Notes: generated by a model from the letters alone, not told the origin. 64,000 bases of DNA from Noviherbaspirillum aridicola (GCF_019656455.1 NZ_BPMK01000017.1:59795-123794), one strand, 5' to 3'. Numbered from the stretch's first letter, positions 53,189 to 63,014 are shown. Program-made: numbers and translations.

Positions 53189-54982
53189 ATGAAAAACGCC
53201 GTCAATTACACCGTGGTCGCGCGCGACCCCGCCGCCCATCTGTTCGAAGTCACGCTGGTCGTGGACGCGCCCGATCCCCAGGGCCAGGTGTTCTCGCTGC
53301 CCGCCTGGATCCCGGGCAGCTACATGATCCGGGAATTCGCGCGCAATATCGTTCGCATCGCCGCCGAGTCGAACGGCGAGCCGGTGCCGCTCAAGAAGCT
53401 CGACAAGCACACCTGGCAGGCCGCGCCATGCCGGCGCCGGATCACGGTGCGCTATGAAGTCTATGCCTGGGACCTGTCGGTGCGCGCCGCGCATCTCGAC
53501 CAGACCCACGGCTTCTTCAACGGCACCAGCATGTTCCTGTCGGTGCTCGGCAAGGAAAACCTGCCGCACGTGGTGGATATCCGTCGTCCCGAGGGCGAGA
53601 TCTATCGCAACTGGCGGGTCGCGACCGCGATGCCGGAGCTCAAGGCGCGCCGCTACGGTTTCGGCAGCTATATCGCCGCCGACTATGACGAACTGATCGA
53701 CCACCCGGTGGAAATGGGCGATTTCGCACTCGCGACCTTCAAGGCGCACGGCGTGCCGCACGACATCGTCATCACCGGCCGCGTTCCCGGGCTCGACATC
53801 GATCGCATCGCCGCGGACCTGAAGAAGGTATGCGAGGCGCAGATCGCCCTGTTCGAGCCGGGCAGCCGGCGCGCCCCGATGCAGCGCTACGTGTTCATGA
53901 CCATGGCCGTCGGCGACGGCTACGGCGGCCTCGAGCACCGCGCCTCGACCGCCCTGATCTGTTCCCGCAACGATCTGCCCGTGCTTGGCCAGCGGGAGGC
54001 GAGCGAAGCCTACCGGACCTATCTCGGCCTGTGCAGCCACGAGTACTTCCACACCTGGAACGTCAAGCGCATCAAGCCGGCGGTGTTCGCGCCCTACGAC
54101 CTGCGTACCGAGGGCTACACCTCGCTGCTCTGGCTGTTCGAGGGCTTCACCAGTTATTACGACGACCTGATGCTGGTCCGCAGCGGCCTGATCGACGAAA
54201 AGCAGTATCTGTCCGCCATCGCCAAGACCGTCAACAGCGTGCTGCGCGGCAGCGGCCGCCACAAGCAGAGCGTGGCCGAATCCAGCTACGACGCCTGGAT
54301 CAAGTACTACCGGCAGGACGAGAACGCGCCCAATGCCATCGTCAGCTACTACGCCAAGGGCTCGCTCGTCGGCCTGGCGCTGGACCTGACGCTGCGGGCC
54401 GAGACCGGCGGCAGGAAATCCCTCGACGACATCATGCGCGCGCTGTGGCAGCGCTTCGGCCGCGACTTCGCGCAGGCGGGGCAGGGGCTGGGTGAGGACG
54501 AGGCGCGCGCGATCTTCGAGGAAGTCGGCGGCGTCAAGCTCAGGCGCTTCTTCGAGCGCTACGTGGAAGGAACCGAGGACCTGCCGCTGGACAAGCTGCT
54601 TGCCCCGTTCGGCGTGACACAGTCGGATAACCGCAAGGATGCCAGGCCGGCGCTCGGCATCCGCAGCAGCGGCGGCAACGGCGAGTGCAAGATCACGCAT
54701 GTGTATGAAGGCTTTGCCGCCCATCGTGCCGGCCTGTCCGCCGGCGACGTACTGATCGCGATGGACGGGCTGCGCGTGACCGCCTCCAATCTCGACAAGT
54801 TGCTTTCACGCTACCGGGTCGGCGACACCGTGCTGCTGCATGCATTCCGGCGCGACGAGCTGATCGCCTTCTCCACCGAGCTGATGGCGGACGACACGCC
54901 GCGCGTGGCGTTCGAGGTGCAGGAAAAACCGGCGGCGCTCGCACGCATGCGTCGGGCCTGGCTGGGAACGGAAGGCCGCTGA
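53189..54982 (+). CDS. M61 family metallopeptidase (glycyl aminopeptidase-like) with PDZ domain
   Basis: A 597-residue protein. The zinc site is His284-Glu285-Tyr-Phe-His288 ('HEYFH') with Glu318 in 'LFEGFTSYYDD' as third ligand. The N-terminal beta domain ('FSLPAWIPGSYMIREFARNI') and a C-terminal PDZ domain (~490-570, 'GFAAHRAGLSAGDVLIAMDGLRV') complete the M61 layout. No signal peptide is evident, so it is probably cytoplasmic. It likely shares a transcript with the DUF3429 gene and is followed by a terminator. Confidence 0.92.
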   Translation: MKNAVNYTVVARDPAAHLFEVTLVVDAPDPQGQVFSLPAWIPGSYMIREFARNIVRIAAESNGEPVPLKKLDKHTWQAAPCRRRITVRYEVYAWDLSVRAAHLDQTHGFFNGTSMFLSVLGKENLPHVVDIRRPEGEIYRNWRVATAMPELKARRYGFGSYIAADYDELIDHPVEMGDFALATFKAHGVPHDIVITGRVPGLDIDRIAADLKKVCEAQIALFEPGSRRAPMQRYVFMTMAVGDGYGGLEHRASTALICSRNDLPVLGQREASEAYRTYLGLCSHEYFHTWNVKRIKPAVFAPYDLRTEGYTSLLWLFEGFTSYYDDLMLVRSGLIDEKQYLSAIAKTVNSVLRGSGRHKQSVAESSYDAWIKYYRQDENAPNAIVSYYAKGSLVGLALDLTLRAETGGRKSLDDIMRALWQRFGRDFAQAGQGLGEDEARAIFEEVGGVKLRRFFERYVEGTEDLPLDKLLAPFGVTQSDNRKDARPALGIRSSGGNGECKITHVYEGFAAHRAGLSAGDVLIAMDGLRVTASNLDKLLSRYRVGDTVLLHAFRRDELIAFSTELMADDTPRVAFEVQEKPAALARMRRAWLGTEGR

Positions 54983-55079
54983 GGGTTTTCTCGCGCGTAA
55001 GCCGTCGAGGGAGTGGCACGCAAGTTGCGGTACCGCTGCGGTCACCGCCGAGCCGCTGCAACGCGCCGGGCAAGAGTCC

Positions 55080-55115
55080 GGCATGCTGTAGCGGCTACAT
55101 GCCTTTGTCTTTTTT
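55080..55115 (+). terminator. Terminator after the M61 peptidase gene
   Basis: GGCATG (55080-55085) pairs with CATGCC (55098-55103), with an inner TAG/CTA pairing, followed by TTTGTCTTTTTT. Confidence 0.7.
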
Positions 55116-55163
55116 ACCGGGCGCCGGGCGGTGCTTTCGAAAACAAAGAAGACAGGAGCGCAC

Positions 55164-55697
55164 ATGAACCCGCAAACCTCGGATTTTCTCGGACGCACCC
55201 TGGTGTCCGGCACGCTTGCCGGCCTCGCCACCGCCGCCACCGCCGCCCTGGCGGGACAGCGCGAAACGCATTCCTATGCAGCCCCGCTCAATGCCACCAG
55301 CCACATCGCCTGGGGCAACGTGGCGGCGATCCAGGATCGCCCCTCGGTGAAATACACCCTGACCGGATTCCTGCTGAACCACGCGGCGACCACCTTCTGG
55401 GCCGCGATCTATGAAAAGCTGGTGGCGCCGAGGGCCGGCGCGCCGGAGACATCGATGCTCAAGCCCCTGCTCGGCGCGGCCGCCGTCACTGCCGGGGCGT
55501 ACGTGACCGACTATTACCTCGTGCCGCAGCGCTTCACGCCGGGCTATGAAATGCGGCTGTCCAACCGCTCGCTGGCCGCCATTTACGGCATGCTGGCGCT
55601 CGGCCTGGTGGCGCGCACGCTGATGCAGCGGCAGCGCGGCCAGGGATTCAGGAGAACAGGCGCTGCAGTTCGGCTCCCGGATCGGGCGCCCGCATAA
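55164..55697 (+). CDS. Unrecognised multi-pass membrane protein
   Basis: A 177-residue protein; I do not recognise the family. Hydrophobic segments: '[20 protein letters not shown]' (near the N-terminus), '[18 protein letters not shown]', '[19 protein letters not shown]' and '[18 protein letters not shown]'. SD AGGAG is well placed for ATG 55164. The last 50 bases overlap the 3' end of trpC on the other strand, so the C-terminal ~17 residues ('[14 protein letters not shown]') are antisense to trpC and may be an evolutionary extension. Confidence 0.65.
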   Translation: MNPQTSDFLGRTLVSGTLAGLATAATAALAGQRETHSYAAPLNATSHIAWGNVAAIQDRPSVKYTLTGFLLNHAATTFWAAIYEKLVAPRAGAPETSMLKPLLGAAAVTAGAYVTDYYLVPQRFTPGYEMRLSNRSLAAIYGMLALGLVARTLMQRQRGQGFRRTGAAVRLPDRAPA

Positions 55698-56448
55698 ACG
55701 CTTCGCCGACCAGGAAAGCGTGCACGTCGGCGTCGCGCATGCGGCGCACGTCGTCCGGCGCGAGTATGCCGGATTCGGTCACCACCAGCTTGTCGCGCGG
55801 GATGCGCGGCAGCAGGCCGAGCGTGGTCTGCAGCGATGTCTCGAAAGTGCGCAGGTTGCGGTTGTTGATGCCCAGCAGCCGGGTCTTCAGGCGCAGTGCG
55901 GCGTCGAGCTCGGCGCCGTCATGCACCTCGACCAGCACGTCCATGCCCAGCCCGTGCGCGCACGCCTCGAGTTCGGCCATCAGGCCGTGATCGAGTGCCG
56001 CCACGATCAGCAGGATGCAGTCGGCGCCCCACGACCGCGCTTCGTAGACCTGGTACAGGTCGACCATGAAATCCTTGCGCAGCACCGGCAGCGCGCAGGC
56101 CGCGCGCGCCTGGCGCAGGTATTCGGGACTGCCCTGGAAGAACTGGACGTCGGTCAGCACCGACAGGCAGGCGGCGCCATGTTCGGCGTAGCTGACGGCG
56201 ATGTCGGCGGGTCGGAAGTCGGGCCGCAGCACGCCCTTCGACGGCGAGGCCTTCTTGACCTCGGCGATCACCCCGGCCCGGCCGGCGGCGATCTTGCCGC
56301 GCAACCCGTTCTCGAAGCCGCGCAGATCGTCGCGCAAGACACGGTCGTTTTCCACTTCGCGGCGCAGGCTCGCCAGGTCGCGGTATTTCTTCGCGGCGGC
56401 GACTTCCTCCGCCTTGACGTCGAGGATTTTGTTGAGGATGTCGGACAT
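55648..56448 (-). CDS. trpC: Indole-3-glycerol phosphate synthase
   Basis: A 266-residue TIM barrel, monofunctional (no TrpF fusion). '[19 protein letters not shown]', '[17 protein letters not shown]', '[13 protein letters not shown]' and '[12 protein letters not shown]' are catalytic and phosphate-binding segments. It closes the indole ring. Last gene of trpEGDC; it begins 2 bases after the trpD stop. Confidence 0.97.
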   Translation of the reverse strand: MSDILNKILDVKAEEVAAAKKYRDLASLRREVENDRVLRDDLRGFENGLRGKIAAGRAGVIAEVKKASPSKGVLRPDFRPADIAVSYAEHGAACLSVLTDVQFFQGSPEYLRQARAACALPVLRKDFMVDLYQVYEARSWGADCILLIVAALDHGLMAELEACAHGLGMDVLVEVHDGAELDAALRLKTRLLGINNRNLRTFETSLQTTLGLLPRIPRDKLVVTESGILAPDDVRRMRDADVHAFLVGEAFMRAPDPGAELQRLFS

Positions 56449-56450
56449 GG

Positions 56451-57488
56451 TCAGTTGGCGGCGCCGAGCTGCTGCGTCGCCTGAATGAATTGGTCGAGTT
56501 TGCGGCGCGCGGCGCCCGATGCGAGCACTTCACGCGCCTTGAGCAGCCCGCCGCCGATCGAGTCCGCCAGCCCGGCAGCATAGAGTGCGGTGCCGGCGTT
56601 GAGCACCACGATGTCGCGCACCGGGCCGGGCGTGTCGTCGAGCGCTTCCAGCACTTTCTGCTTCGATTCGGCCGAGCCGGAGACTTTCAGGTTGCGGCTG
56701 GCGACCATCTGCAGGCCGAAGTCTTCCGGATGGATTTCATATTCCCGGATCTCGCCGTTGACCAGTTCGCCGACCATGGTGGCGGCGCCGAGCGACACTT
56801 CGTCCATGCCGTCGCGGCCCCACACCACCAGCGCATGCTGCGCGCCGAGGCGCTGCAGCACCCGCACCTGGATGCCGACCAGGTCAGGGTGGAACACGCC
56901 CATCAGGATATTGGGCGCGCCCGCCGGATTGGTCAGCGGGCCGAGGATGTTGAAGATCGTGCGCACGCCCAGTTCCTTGCGCACCGGTGCCGCATGCTTC
57001 ATCGCGGCATGATGATTCGGCGCGAACATGAAGCCGATGCCGGTCTCCCGGATGCACTGCGCCACCTTTTCCGGCTGCAGATTGATGTTGGCGCCGAGCG
57101 CCTCCAGCACATCCGCGCTGCCGGAGGAAGACGACACGCTGCGCCCGCCATGCTTGGCAACCTTCGCGCCCGCGGCCGCCACCACGAACATCGAGGTGGT
57201 CGAAATATTGAAGGTATTGGCCCCATCGCCGCCCGTGCCGACGATGTCGAGCAGGCCCGTCGTATCGTCCAGCGGCACCTTGGTCGAGAACTCGCGCATC
57301 ACCTGGGCCGCCGCCGCGATTTCGCCGATGGTCTCCTTCTTCACCCGCAGCCCCATGGTCAGCGCGGCGATCATGACCGGCGACATTTCGCCGCTCATGA
57401 TCTTGCGGAACAGGGAGAGCATCTCGTCGTGGAAGATTTCGCGGTGCTCGATGCAGCGCAGCAGGGCTTCTTGCGGAGTGATAGGCAT
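56451..57488 (-). CDS. trpD: Anthranilate phosphoribosyltransferase
   Basis: A 345-residue class IV phosphoribosyltransferase. PRPP-binding '[27 protein letters not shown]' and '[21 protein letters not shown]' are intact; '[15 protein letters not shown]' is also conserved. ATG 57488 ('[10 protein letters not shown]') is 17 bases after trpG. Confidence 0.97.
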   Translation of the reverse strand: MPITPQEALLRCIEHREIFHDEMLSLFRKIMSGEMSPVMIAALTMGLRVKKETIGEIAAAAQVMREFSTKVPLDDTTGLLDIVGTGGDGANTFNISTTSMFVVAAAGAKVAKHGGRSVSSSSGSADVLEALGANINLQPEKVAQCIRETGIGFMFAPNHHAAMKHAAPVRKELGVRTIFNILGPLTNPAGAPNILMGVFHPDLVGIQVRVLQRLGAQHALVVWGRDGMDEVSLGAATMVGELVNGEIREYEIHPEDFGLQMVASRNLKVSGSAESKQKVLEALDDTPGPVRDIVVLNAGTALYAAGLADSIGGGLLKAREVLASGAARRKLDQFIQATQQLGAAN

Positions 57489-57505
57489 GCGTGTCTCCGT
57501 GATGT

Positions 57506-58072
57506 TTAGCGGATGCTCAGGAAGTTCTTGAGCAGCTCGTGACCCTGTTCGGACAGGATGGACTCCGGGTGGAATTGCACGCCTTCCACCGCCAGCGTCT
57601 TGTGGCGCACGCCCATGATCTCGCCGTCGTCGGTCCAGGCCGTCACTTCCAGGCAGTCGGGCAGCGATTCGCGTTCGATCGCCAGCGAGTGATAGCGGAT
57701 CACCGTGTAGGGATTCGGCAAGTCCTTGAACACGCCCACCCCGGTGTGATGGATGACCGAGGTCTTGCCGTGCATGACCTGCTTGGCCCGCACCACCTTG
57801 CCGCCAAAGGCCGCGCCGATGCCCTGATGGCCGAGGCAGACGCCCAGGATCGGCACCTTGCCCGCGAATTCCTTCAGCACCGGCACCGACACGCCCGCCT
57901 CGTTCGGCGTGCATGGCCCCGGCGAGATGCAGATGCGGTCGGGATTGAGCGCCGCGATCTGCTCCAGCGTGATCTCGTCGTTGCGGAAAGTCCGCACATC
58001 CTCTCCCAGCTCGCCGAAATACTGCACCAGGTTGTAGGTGAACGAGTCGTAGTTATCAATCATCAGCAACAT
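57506..58072 (-). CDS. trpG: Anthranilate synthase component II (glutamine amidotransferase)
   Basis: A 188-residue class I amidotransferase: '[19 protein letters not shown]', oxyanion loop '[12 protein letters not shown]', nucleophile Cys79 in '[11 protein letters not shown]', and the His-Glu pair in 'VQFHPESIL'. It supplies ammonia to TrpE and may also serve folate synthesis. ATG 58072 is separated from the trpE stop by a single base. Confidence 0.97.
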   Translation of the reverse strand: MLLMIDNYDSFTYNLVQYFGELGEDVRTFRNDEITLEQIAALNPDRICISPGPCTPNEAGVSVPVLKEFAGKVPILGVCLGHQGIGAAFGGKVVRAKQVMHGKTSVIHHTGVGVFKDLPNPYTVIRYHSLAIERESLPDCLEVTAWTDDGEIMGVRHKTLAVEGVQFHPESILSEQGHELLKNFLSIR

Positions 58073-58073
58073 G

Positions 58074-59570
58074 TCACAGCTCCCCGTCCAGTCCGTCCTG
58101 CACCTGTTCGGCCGCGCGCAGCACCGCGCGCGCCTTGTTTTCCGTTTCCTGCCATTCCATCTCCGGCACCGAGTCGGCGACCACGCCGGCGGCCGCCTGT
58201 ACATACAGCGTGCCGTCCTTGATGACGCCGGTACGGATGGCGATCGCCAGATCCATTTCGCCGCCGAAGGACAGATAGCCGCATGCGCCGCCATAGATGC
58301 CGCGCTTGGTCGGCTCCAGTTCATCGATGATTTCCATCGCCCGCACCTTCGGCGCCCCGGACAGGGTGCCGGCCGGGAAGGTGGCCTTGAGCACATCGAG
58401 GTTGGTCAGGTCCGGCTTGAGCGTGCCCTCCACGTTGGACACGATGTGCTGCACATGCGAGTACTTCTCGATCACCAGCTTGTCGGTCACGCGCACGCTC
58501 CCGGTCTCGGAAATGCGGCCGATGTCGTTGCGCGCCAGGTCGATCAGCATCACGTGCTCGGCGATTTCCTTCGGATCGGCCAGCAGCTCCTTCGCCAGCT
58601 GGGCATCCTTTTCCGGCGTCGCGCCGCGTGGACGGGTGCCGGCCAGCGGACGGATCGTGACCTTGCGCTTGCCGTCGTTCGTCTGTTCGTTGCGGACGAG
58701 GATTTCCGGCGACGCGCCGACGATCTGCATGTCGCCGAAGTTGTAGAAATACATGTACGGCGAAGGATTCAGCGAGCGCAGCGCGCGGTACAGCGACAGC
58801 GGCGAGTCGACATAGGACTTTTTGAGCCGCTGGCCGATCTGCACCTGCATCAGGTCGCCCGCCATGATGTATTCCTTGGCCTGCTCCACCGCCCTGAGGT
58901 AATCCGCCTTGGCGAATTCGCGCACCGTCTCGGTACGCACGGAGCCCGACGTCACCGGCACATCCACCGCCCGCCGCAGCATCGAGCGGAGGTCTTTCAG
59001 GCGCTGGCGTCCGCGGGAGTAGGCTTCCGGGCTGGCAGGGTCGACATAGACGATCAGGTAGAGCTTGCCCGAGAGGTTGTCGATGACCGCCAGCTCTTCC
59101 GTCACCAGCAGCTGAATTTCCGGCAGGCCGAGATCGTCGCGCGGCGCGCTGTCGGCCAGCCGCTTTTCGATATGGCGGACCGCATCGTAGCCGAAGTAAC
59201 CCGCCAGGCCGCCGCAGAAGCGCGGCATTCCCGGGCGGATCGCCGCCTTGTATCGCGCCTGGAAGGAAGCGATGAATTCGAGCGGATTGCCCTCATGGGT
59301 TTCCACCACCTCGCCGTGCCGGACCACCTCGGTGCGGTTGCCATAGCTGCGCATCAGGGTGGAGGCGGGCAGGCCGATGAAGGAATAGCGGCCGAAACGC
59401 TCGCCGCCGACCACGGACTCCAGCAGGAAGGTATTCCTGCCCGTGTTCTGGGTCTGGGCCAGTTTCAGGTACAGCGTGAGCGGGGTTTCCAGGTCGGCGA
59501 AAGCTTCGGCGATCAGCGGAATGCGGTTATAGCCTTGAGCGGCAAGGGATTTGAATTCGAGTTCGGTCAT
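58074..59570 (-). CDS. trpE: Anthranilate synthase component I
   Basis: A 498-residue chorismate-using enzyme. N-terminal '[21 protein letters not shown]' contains the LLES motif for tryptophan feedback; '[23 protein letters not shown]', '[10 protein letters not shown]', '[16 protein letters not shown]' and '[19 protein letters not shown]' are catalytic segments. SD GGAGAG supports ATG 59570. The 5' leader carries the trpL attenuator. Confidence 0.97.
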   Translation of the reverse strand: MTELEFKSLAAQGYNRIPLIAEAFADLETPLTLYLKLAQTQNTGRNTFLLESVVGGERFGRYSFIGLPASTLMRSYGNRTEVVRHGEVVETHEGNPLEFIASFQARYKAAIRPGMPRFCGGLAGYFGYDAVRHIEKRLADSAPRDDLGLPEIQLLVTEELAVIDNLSGKLYLIVYVDPASPEAYSRGRQRLKDLRSMLRRAVDVPVTSGSVRTETVREFAKADYLRAVEQAKEYIMAGDLMQVQIGQRLKKSYVDSPLSLYRALRSLNPSPYMYFYNFGDMQIVGASPEILVRNEQTNDGKRKVTIRPLAGTRPRGATPEKDAQLAKELLADPKEIAEHVMLIDLARNDIGRISETGSVRVTDKLVIEKYSHVQHIVSNVEGTLKPDLTNLDVLKATFPAGTLSGAPKVRAMEIIDELEPTKRGIYGGACGYLSFGGEMDLAIAIRTGVIKDGTLYVQAAAGVVADSVPEMEWQETENKARAVLRAAEQVQDGLDGEL

Positions 59571-59622
59571 GGTTCTCTCCGGGCGCTGTTGTAGAACGAC
59601 GGCCAATAGCGGGGGATTTTTC

Positions 59623-59660
59623 AAAAAACGTTGCCGAACGTGCAAAGGCGTCGGCGGCGA
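59623..59660 (-). promoter_or_regulatory. Intrinsic terminator of the trp attenuator
   Basis: On the minus strand GCCGACG (59655-59649) pairs with CGTTCGGC (59640-59633) with one bulged base, around an 8-base loop; AACG and six T (59628-59623) follow. It lies 12 bases after the trpL stop and ~50 bases before the trpE ATG. TCGCCGC (59660-59654), which overlaps the 5' arm, is complementary (one G-U) to GTGGCGA (59697-59691) in the Trp-codon region, so an alternative fold is possible. Confidence 0.7.
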
Positions 59661-59666
59661 TCGGGG

Positions 59667-59753
59667 TCAGTTGGACCAGGATTGCCAGCGTCGCCACAGC
59701 CAGGCCTCAAACTGGCCAGGCGTGCATGCCTTACGTTTTTTGCCGAGAAACAT
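59667..59753 (-). CDS. trpL: trp operon leader peptide
   Basis: A 28-codon ORF from ATG 59753 to TGA 59667. It starts MFLGKKRKACTPG and carries Trp at positions 18, 20, 23 and 26 ('AWLWRRWQSW'), followed 12 bases later by a terminator hairpin, then trpE. Four Trp in nine codons ahead of trpE is the hallmark of transcription attenuation: stalled ribosomes at low Trp-tRNA would favour read-through. No SD precedes the ATG. Instead the gph stop codon lies 9 bases upstream in the same frame, so initiation is probably by coupling with gph. Confidence 0.82.
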   Translation of the reverse strand: MFLGKKRKACTPGQFEAWLWRRWQSWSN

Positions 59754-59762
59754 GATATGGAT

Positions 59763-60440
59763 TCAGGCGTGAATGAGGTTCGCCGCGTCAAGCAGCGAGG
59801 AAACTATACCATCCGAATCAACGTTGTGTATAGATTCGCCATGGTTGTACCCGTAGGGCACGTTGAGCACCCGGCATCCCGCCGCCCGCGCCGCCAGCGC
59901 GTCGTTGGAAGAATCCCCGATCGCCACGACCTGTGCCGGCGTCAGCCCGAAGTCCTCGCATACCTTCAGCAGCGGATAGGGATCGGGCTTCTTCTTCGGC
60001 AGCGAGTCGCCGCCGTAGACCAGCTCGAAATACCCGTCCAGCCCGGTGCTCGCGAGCAGCGGCCGCGCGAAGCCGTAGGGTTTGTTGGTGACGCAGGCCA
60101 GCCGCAGCCCCTTGGCCCGCAGCGCCGCCAGTCCCTCCCGCACGCCCGGGTACACCGACGAGTGCAGGCCATTGATCTCGATGTAGTGCCGCGAGTAGGA
60201 GGCGAGGGCGGCCTCGAAGTGCCGCTCCACGCCTGCCACGTCATAGTCGAGGGCGAGCACGCGCCGCATCAGGTTCTCCGTGCCCTTGCCGACGAAGCGG
60301 GTGATGGTGCCGATGTCGGTCGGCGCCAGGCCGAGGTCGCTTCGCATGCGATTGACCGCGACCAGAAAATCCGGCGCGGTATCCACCATCGTGCCGTCGA
60401 GATCGACGATCGCGGCGCGTATGCCTTCGAGGCGAGTCAT
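59763..60440 (-). CDS. gph: Phosphoglycolate phosphatase
   Basis: A 225-residue HAD hydrolase. Nucleophile motif '[13 protein letters not shown]' at the N-terminus, cap domain (~17-85), Thr motif '[16 protein letters not shown]', Lys region '[12 protein letters not shown]' and '[16 protein letters not shown]'. It removes 2-phosphoglycolate. ATG overlaps the rpe stop by 4 bases. The frame after its stop leads in 9 bases to the trpL start. Confidence 0.93.
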   Translation of the reverse strand: MTRLEGIRAAIVDLDGTMVDTAPDFLVAVNRMRSDLGLAPTDIGTITRFVGKGTENLMRRVLALDYDVAGVERHFEAALASYSRHYIEINGLHSSVYPGVREGLAALRAKGLRLACVTNKPYGFARPLLASTGLDGYFELVYGGDSLPKKKPDPYPLLKVCEDFGLTPAQVVAIGDSSNDALAARAAGCRVLNVPYGYNHGESIHNVDSDGIVSSLLDAANLIHA

Positions 60441-61102
60441 GCCTGGGCCAGCTGTGCGCGCATGGCGTCGATCACCGTCTTGTAATCCGGCTTGCCGAAG
60501 ATGGCGGAGCCGGCCACGAAGGTGTCCGCCCCGGCGCGCGCCGCCTCGGCGATGTTCTCGACCTTGATGCCGCCGTCCACCTCCAGCATGATGTCGCGCC
60601 CCGAGGCGTCGATGCGCTGGCGAACCGCGGCGATTTTTTTCAGTGCCTCGGGAATGAAGGACTGGCCGCCGAAGCCGGGATTGACCGACATGATCAGGAT
60701 GATGTCCAGCTTGTCCATCACATGATCGAGGTAGTGGAGCGGCGTGGCGGGGTTGAACACCAGACCCGCCTTGCAGCCGTTATCGCGGATCAGCTGAAGC
60801 GAGCGGTCAATATGCTCCGACGCCTCGGGATGAAAGGTGATGATGTTCGCGCCGGCCTTGGCGAAATCGGGGATGATGCGGTCCACCGGCTTGACCATCA
60901 GATGCACGTCGATCGGCACCTGCACATGCGGGCGGATCGCTTCGCACACCAGCGGGCCCACCGTCAGGTTGGGCACGTAGTGATTGTCCATCACGTCGAA
61001 GTGAATGATGTCGGCGCCAGCGGCGACGACATTGCGGACCTCTTCCCCGAGACGGGCGAAGTCGGCGGAGAGAATGCTGGGGGCGATGCGGGATTTGGGC
61101 AT
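60437..61102 (-). CDS. rpe: Ribulose-phosphate 3-epimerase
   Basis: A 221-residue TIM barrel of the pentose phosphate pathway. '[17 protein letters not shown]', '[19 protein letters not shown]', '[12 protein letters not shown]', '[12 protein letters not shown]' and '[12 protein letters not shown]' contain the metal and catalytic residues. ATG 61102 is preferred to the upstream TTG 61117. It heads the rpe-gph-trpEGDC run. Confidence 0.96.
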   Translation of the reverse strand: MPKSRIAPSILSADFARLGEEVRNVVAAGADIIHFDVMDNHYVPNLTVGPLVCEAIRPHVQVPIDVHLMVKPVDRIIPDFAKAGANIITFHPEASEHIDRSLQLIRDNGCKAGLVFNPATPLHYLDHVMDKLDIILIMSVNPGFGGQSFIPEALKKIAAVRQRIDASGRDIMLEVDGGIKVENIAEAARAGADTFVAGSAIFGKPDYKTVIDAMRAQLAQA

Positions 61103-61156
61103 GACGGGCAGGATCAAAAAGGAAGCGCTATTTTACTTTCGCCGCGCATCTCGTGT

Positions 61157-61185
61157 TGCAAGCACTCCCGTTTTCGTGTGCAATG
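61157..61185 (+). promoter_or_regulatory. apaG: Predicted promoter of apaG
   Basis: TTGCAA (61157-61162) and TGCAAT (61180-61185) with a 17-base spacer; transcription would begin near 61192, 30 bases before ATG 61222. It lies in the short divergent region with rpe. Confidence 0.4.
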
Positions 61186-61221
61186 GACGGCCGAATCTGG
61201 CCAGAACAACAAGGAACCCGC

Positions 61222-61596
61222 ATGCCCGCGTATGAATTCAGCGTCAGCGTCCGTACCCGCTATATCGCGGAACAGTCCGATCCCGACCGCTCGCATTTCG
61301 TGTTCGCCTACACCATCACCATCCGCAACACCGGCACCGTGACCGCCCAGCTGATCTCGCGCCACTGGATCATCGTCGACGCCAACAACCGCGTCGAAGA
61401 AGTCCGCGGCCTCGGCGTCGTCGGCCACCAGCCGCTGCTCAAGCCGGGCGAGCATTTCGAATATACGAGCGGCACCGCGCTCACGACCCCGCAGGGTTCC
61501 ATGACCGGCAACTATTTCTGCGTCGCGGAGGACGGCGAGCGCTTCGAAGTAAAGATTCCGGAATTCATCCTGTCGCTGCCGCGGACCCTGCACTGA
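61222..61596 (+). CDS. apaG: ApaG domain protein
   Basis: A 124-residue fibronectin-III-like ApaG protein: 'FSVSVRTRYIAEQSDPDRSHFVFAYTITIRNTG' and 'PLLKPGEHFEYTSGTALTTPQGSMTGNYFCV' are characteristic. It is linked to metal or dinucleotide-polyphosphate biology (Co2+/Mg2+ efflux phenotypes), but the molecular role is unclear. SD AAGGA supports ATG 61222. The stop is 1 base from a convergent small gene. Confidence 0.94.
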   Translation: MPAYEFSVSVRTRYIAEQSDPDRSHFVFAYTITIRNTGTVTAQLISRHWIIVDANNRVEEVRGLGVVGHQPLLKPGEHFEYTSGTALTTPQGSMTGNYFCVAEDGERFEVKIPEFILSLPRTLH

Positions 61597-61597
61597 C

Positions 61598-61747
61598 TCA
61601 CGGCTTGTCTTCCGGTTCGCGCGGCTTCTCCGCGGGCGGCGACTCCGGCTTGCGACCCGAAAACATCGTCCACCAGACGATGAATATCAGCAGAAACAAG
61701 GCAACGCCAGCTTCAAGCATCAACAGCCACATGCTTTCAATCCTCAT
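61598..61747 (-). CDS. Small single-helix membrane protein (49 residues)
   Basis: A 49-residue protein: N-terminal helix 'MWLLMLEAGVALFLLIFIVWW' (~6-26) followed by a Pro/Glu/Lys tail 'KPESPPAEKPREPEDKP'. A clean hydrophobic helix, a positive hinge and tight fit between apaG and mltA suggest a real gene. Its ATG (61747-61745) and the mltA ATG (61746-61748) share the palindrome CATG on opposite strands. Function is unknown; an alternative start is the Met at residue 6. Confidence 0.6.
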   Translation of the reverse strand: MRIESMWLLMLEAGVALFLLIFIVWWTMFSGRKPESPPAEKPREPEDKP

Positions 61748-62960
61748 GCCGTCAAAACACACAAGTGTACCCGCAAGCGCCGCCGCCCTCGCGCTCGTCC
61801 TGCTCTCCGCCTGTACCTCGGCGCCCGAAAAGCCGCCGGCGCCGGTGCCCGTCCCGGCGCAGCCGAAACCCGCCCCTGCGCCGGCGCCTGCCCCCGCCGA
61901 CGTCCGCAAGCCGACGCTTTCGCCGGTGACGTTCGCCGCCCTTCCGGGCTGGAGCAGGGACAGGCTGCGCGAAGCCTGGCCCGCCTTCATCGCATCCTGC
62001 GAGACGCTGGTCAAGAAACCCGACTGGGCCGAGCCCTGCAAGGTGGCGCAGGACGTGGACGTCAAGGATGAAAAGGCGGTGCGCCTGTTCTTCGAGTCCT
62101 TCTTCGTCCCGCACCAGGTCGTCAATGCCGACGGCAGCGACAACGGACTGGTCACCGGCTACTACGAGCCGCTACTGCGCGGCGCCCGCAAGCGGTCCGG
62201 TCCCTACCAGACCCCCCTGCACCGCACGCCCGACGACCTGGTGGCGGTCGACCTCGCCGCCATCTATCCGGAACTGAAGAGCCTGCGCCTGCGCGGACGC
62301 CTCGCGGGCAACAAGATCGTGCCCTATCCGACGCGCGCCGAGCTGACGCAGTCCGGCGCCCTCAACGGCAAGGAACTGCTCTGGGTCGATGATCCGATCG
62401 ACGCCTTTTTCCTGCAGGTGCAGGGCTCGGGCCGCGTACAGCTCGCCGATACGAAAGAAACGGTGCGCATCGCCTACGCCGATCAGAACGGCCATCCCTA
62501 CAAGTCCATCGGACGCTACCTGGTCGACAAGGGCGAGATGACGCTCGACCAGGCCTCGGCCCAGAACATCAAGGCCTGGTTCAAGGCCAACCCTGCGCGC
62601 CAGAAGGAATTGCTCAACGCGAACCCAAGCTATGTGTTCTTCAAGGAAGAAAAGCTTGCCGATCCTTCGCGCGGTCCGAAGGGCGCGCTCGGCGTGCCGC
62701 TGACCCCGCTACGCTCGATCGCCGTCGATCCGCAATTCATCCCGCTCGGCGCGCCGGTCTTCCTCTCCACCACGCAGCCCGCCAGCGACACGCTGCTGCA
62801 GCAGCTCGTGATGGCCCAGGACACGGGCGCCGCGATTCGCGGCGCGGTGCGCGCCGACCTGTTCTGGGGCTTCGGGTCGGAAGCGGGCGAGAAGGCGGGC
62901 CGAATGAAGCAGCGCGGCACGATGTGGGTCCTGCTTCCCCGGATGCCGGCGCCGCGTTAG
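61746..62960 (+). CDS. mltA: Membrane-bound lytic murein transglycosylase A
   Basis: A 404-residue lipoprotein; lipobox 'LLSAC' with Cys23, then a Pro/Ala-rich linker. The MltA barrel includes 'GLVTGYYEPLLRGARK', 'FFLQVQGSGRVQL' and the 3D region 'RSIAVDPQFIPLGAPVFL' and 'AQDTGAAIRGAVRADLFWG', whose Asp residues are catalytic. It cleaves peptidoglycan from the outer membrane. The in-frame ATG at 61731 is an alternative start. Confidence 0.94.
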   Translation: MPSKHTSVPASAAALALVLLSACTSAPEKPPAPVPVPAQPKPAPAPAPAPADVRKPTLSPVTFAALPGWSRDRLREAWPAFIASCETLVKKPDWAEPCKVAQDVDVKDEKAVRLFFESFFVPHQVVNADGSDNGLVTGYYEPLLRGARKRSGPYQTPLHRTPDDLVAVDLAAIYPELKSLRLRGRLAGNKIVPYPTRAELTQSGALNGKELLWVDDPIDAFFLQVQGSGRVQLADTKETVRIAYADQNGHPYKSIGRYLVDKGEMTLDQASAQNIKAWFKANPARQKELLNANPSYVFFKEEKLADPSRGPKGALGVPLTPLRSIAVDPQFIPLGAPVFLSTTQPASDTLLQQLVMAQDTGAAIRGAVRADLFWGFGSEAGEKAGRMKQRGTMWVLLPRMPAPR

Positions 62961-62978
62961 CGGAATGGCATCCAGCGT

Positions 62979-62984
62979 TACAAT
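62979..62984 (+). promoter_or_regulatory. Possible -10 box of the enoyl-CoA hydratase gene
   Basis: TACAAT at 62979-62984 with a weak -35 (TTAGCG, 62957-62962, 16-base spacer). Transcription near 62991 would leave a short leader with the strong SD AGGAGGA before ATG 63015. Confidence 0.35.
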
Positions 62985-63014
62985 CGCCGTTCCAGTCCAG
63001 GAGGAGCACGAAAA

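Noticed and set aside
59571..59645. N-terminal extension of trpE
   Set aside because: It has no SD, runs through the attenuator terminator, and TrpE homology starts at ATG 59570 with a GGAGAG SD.
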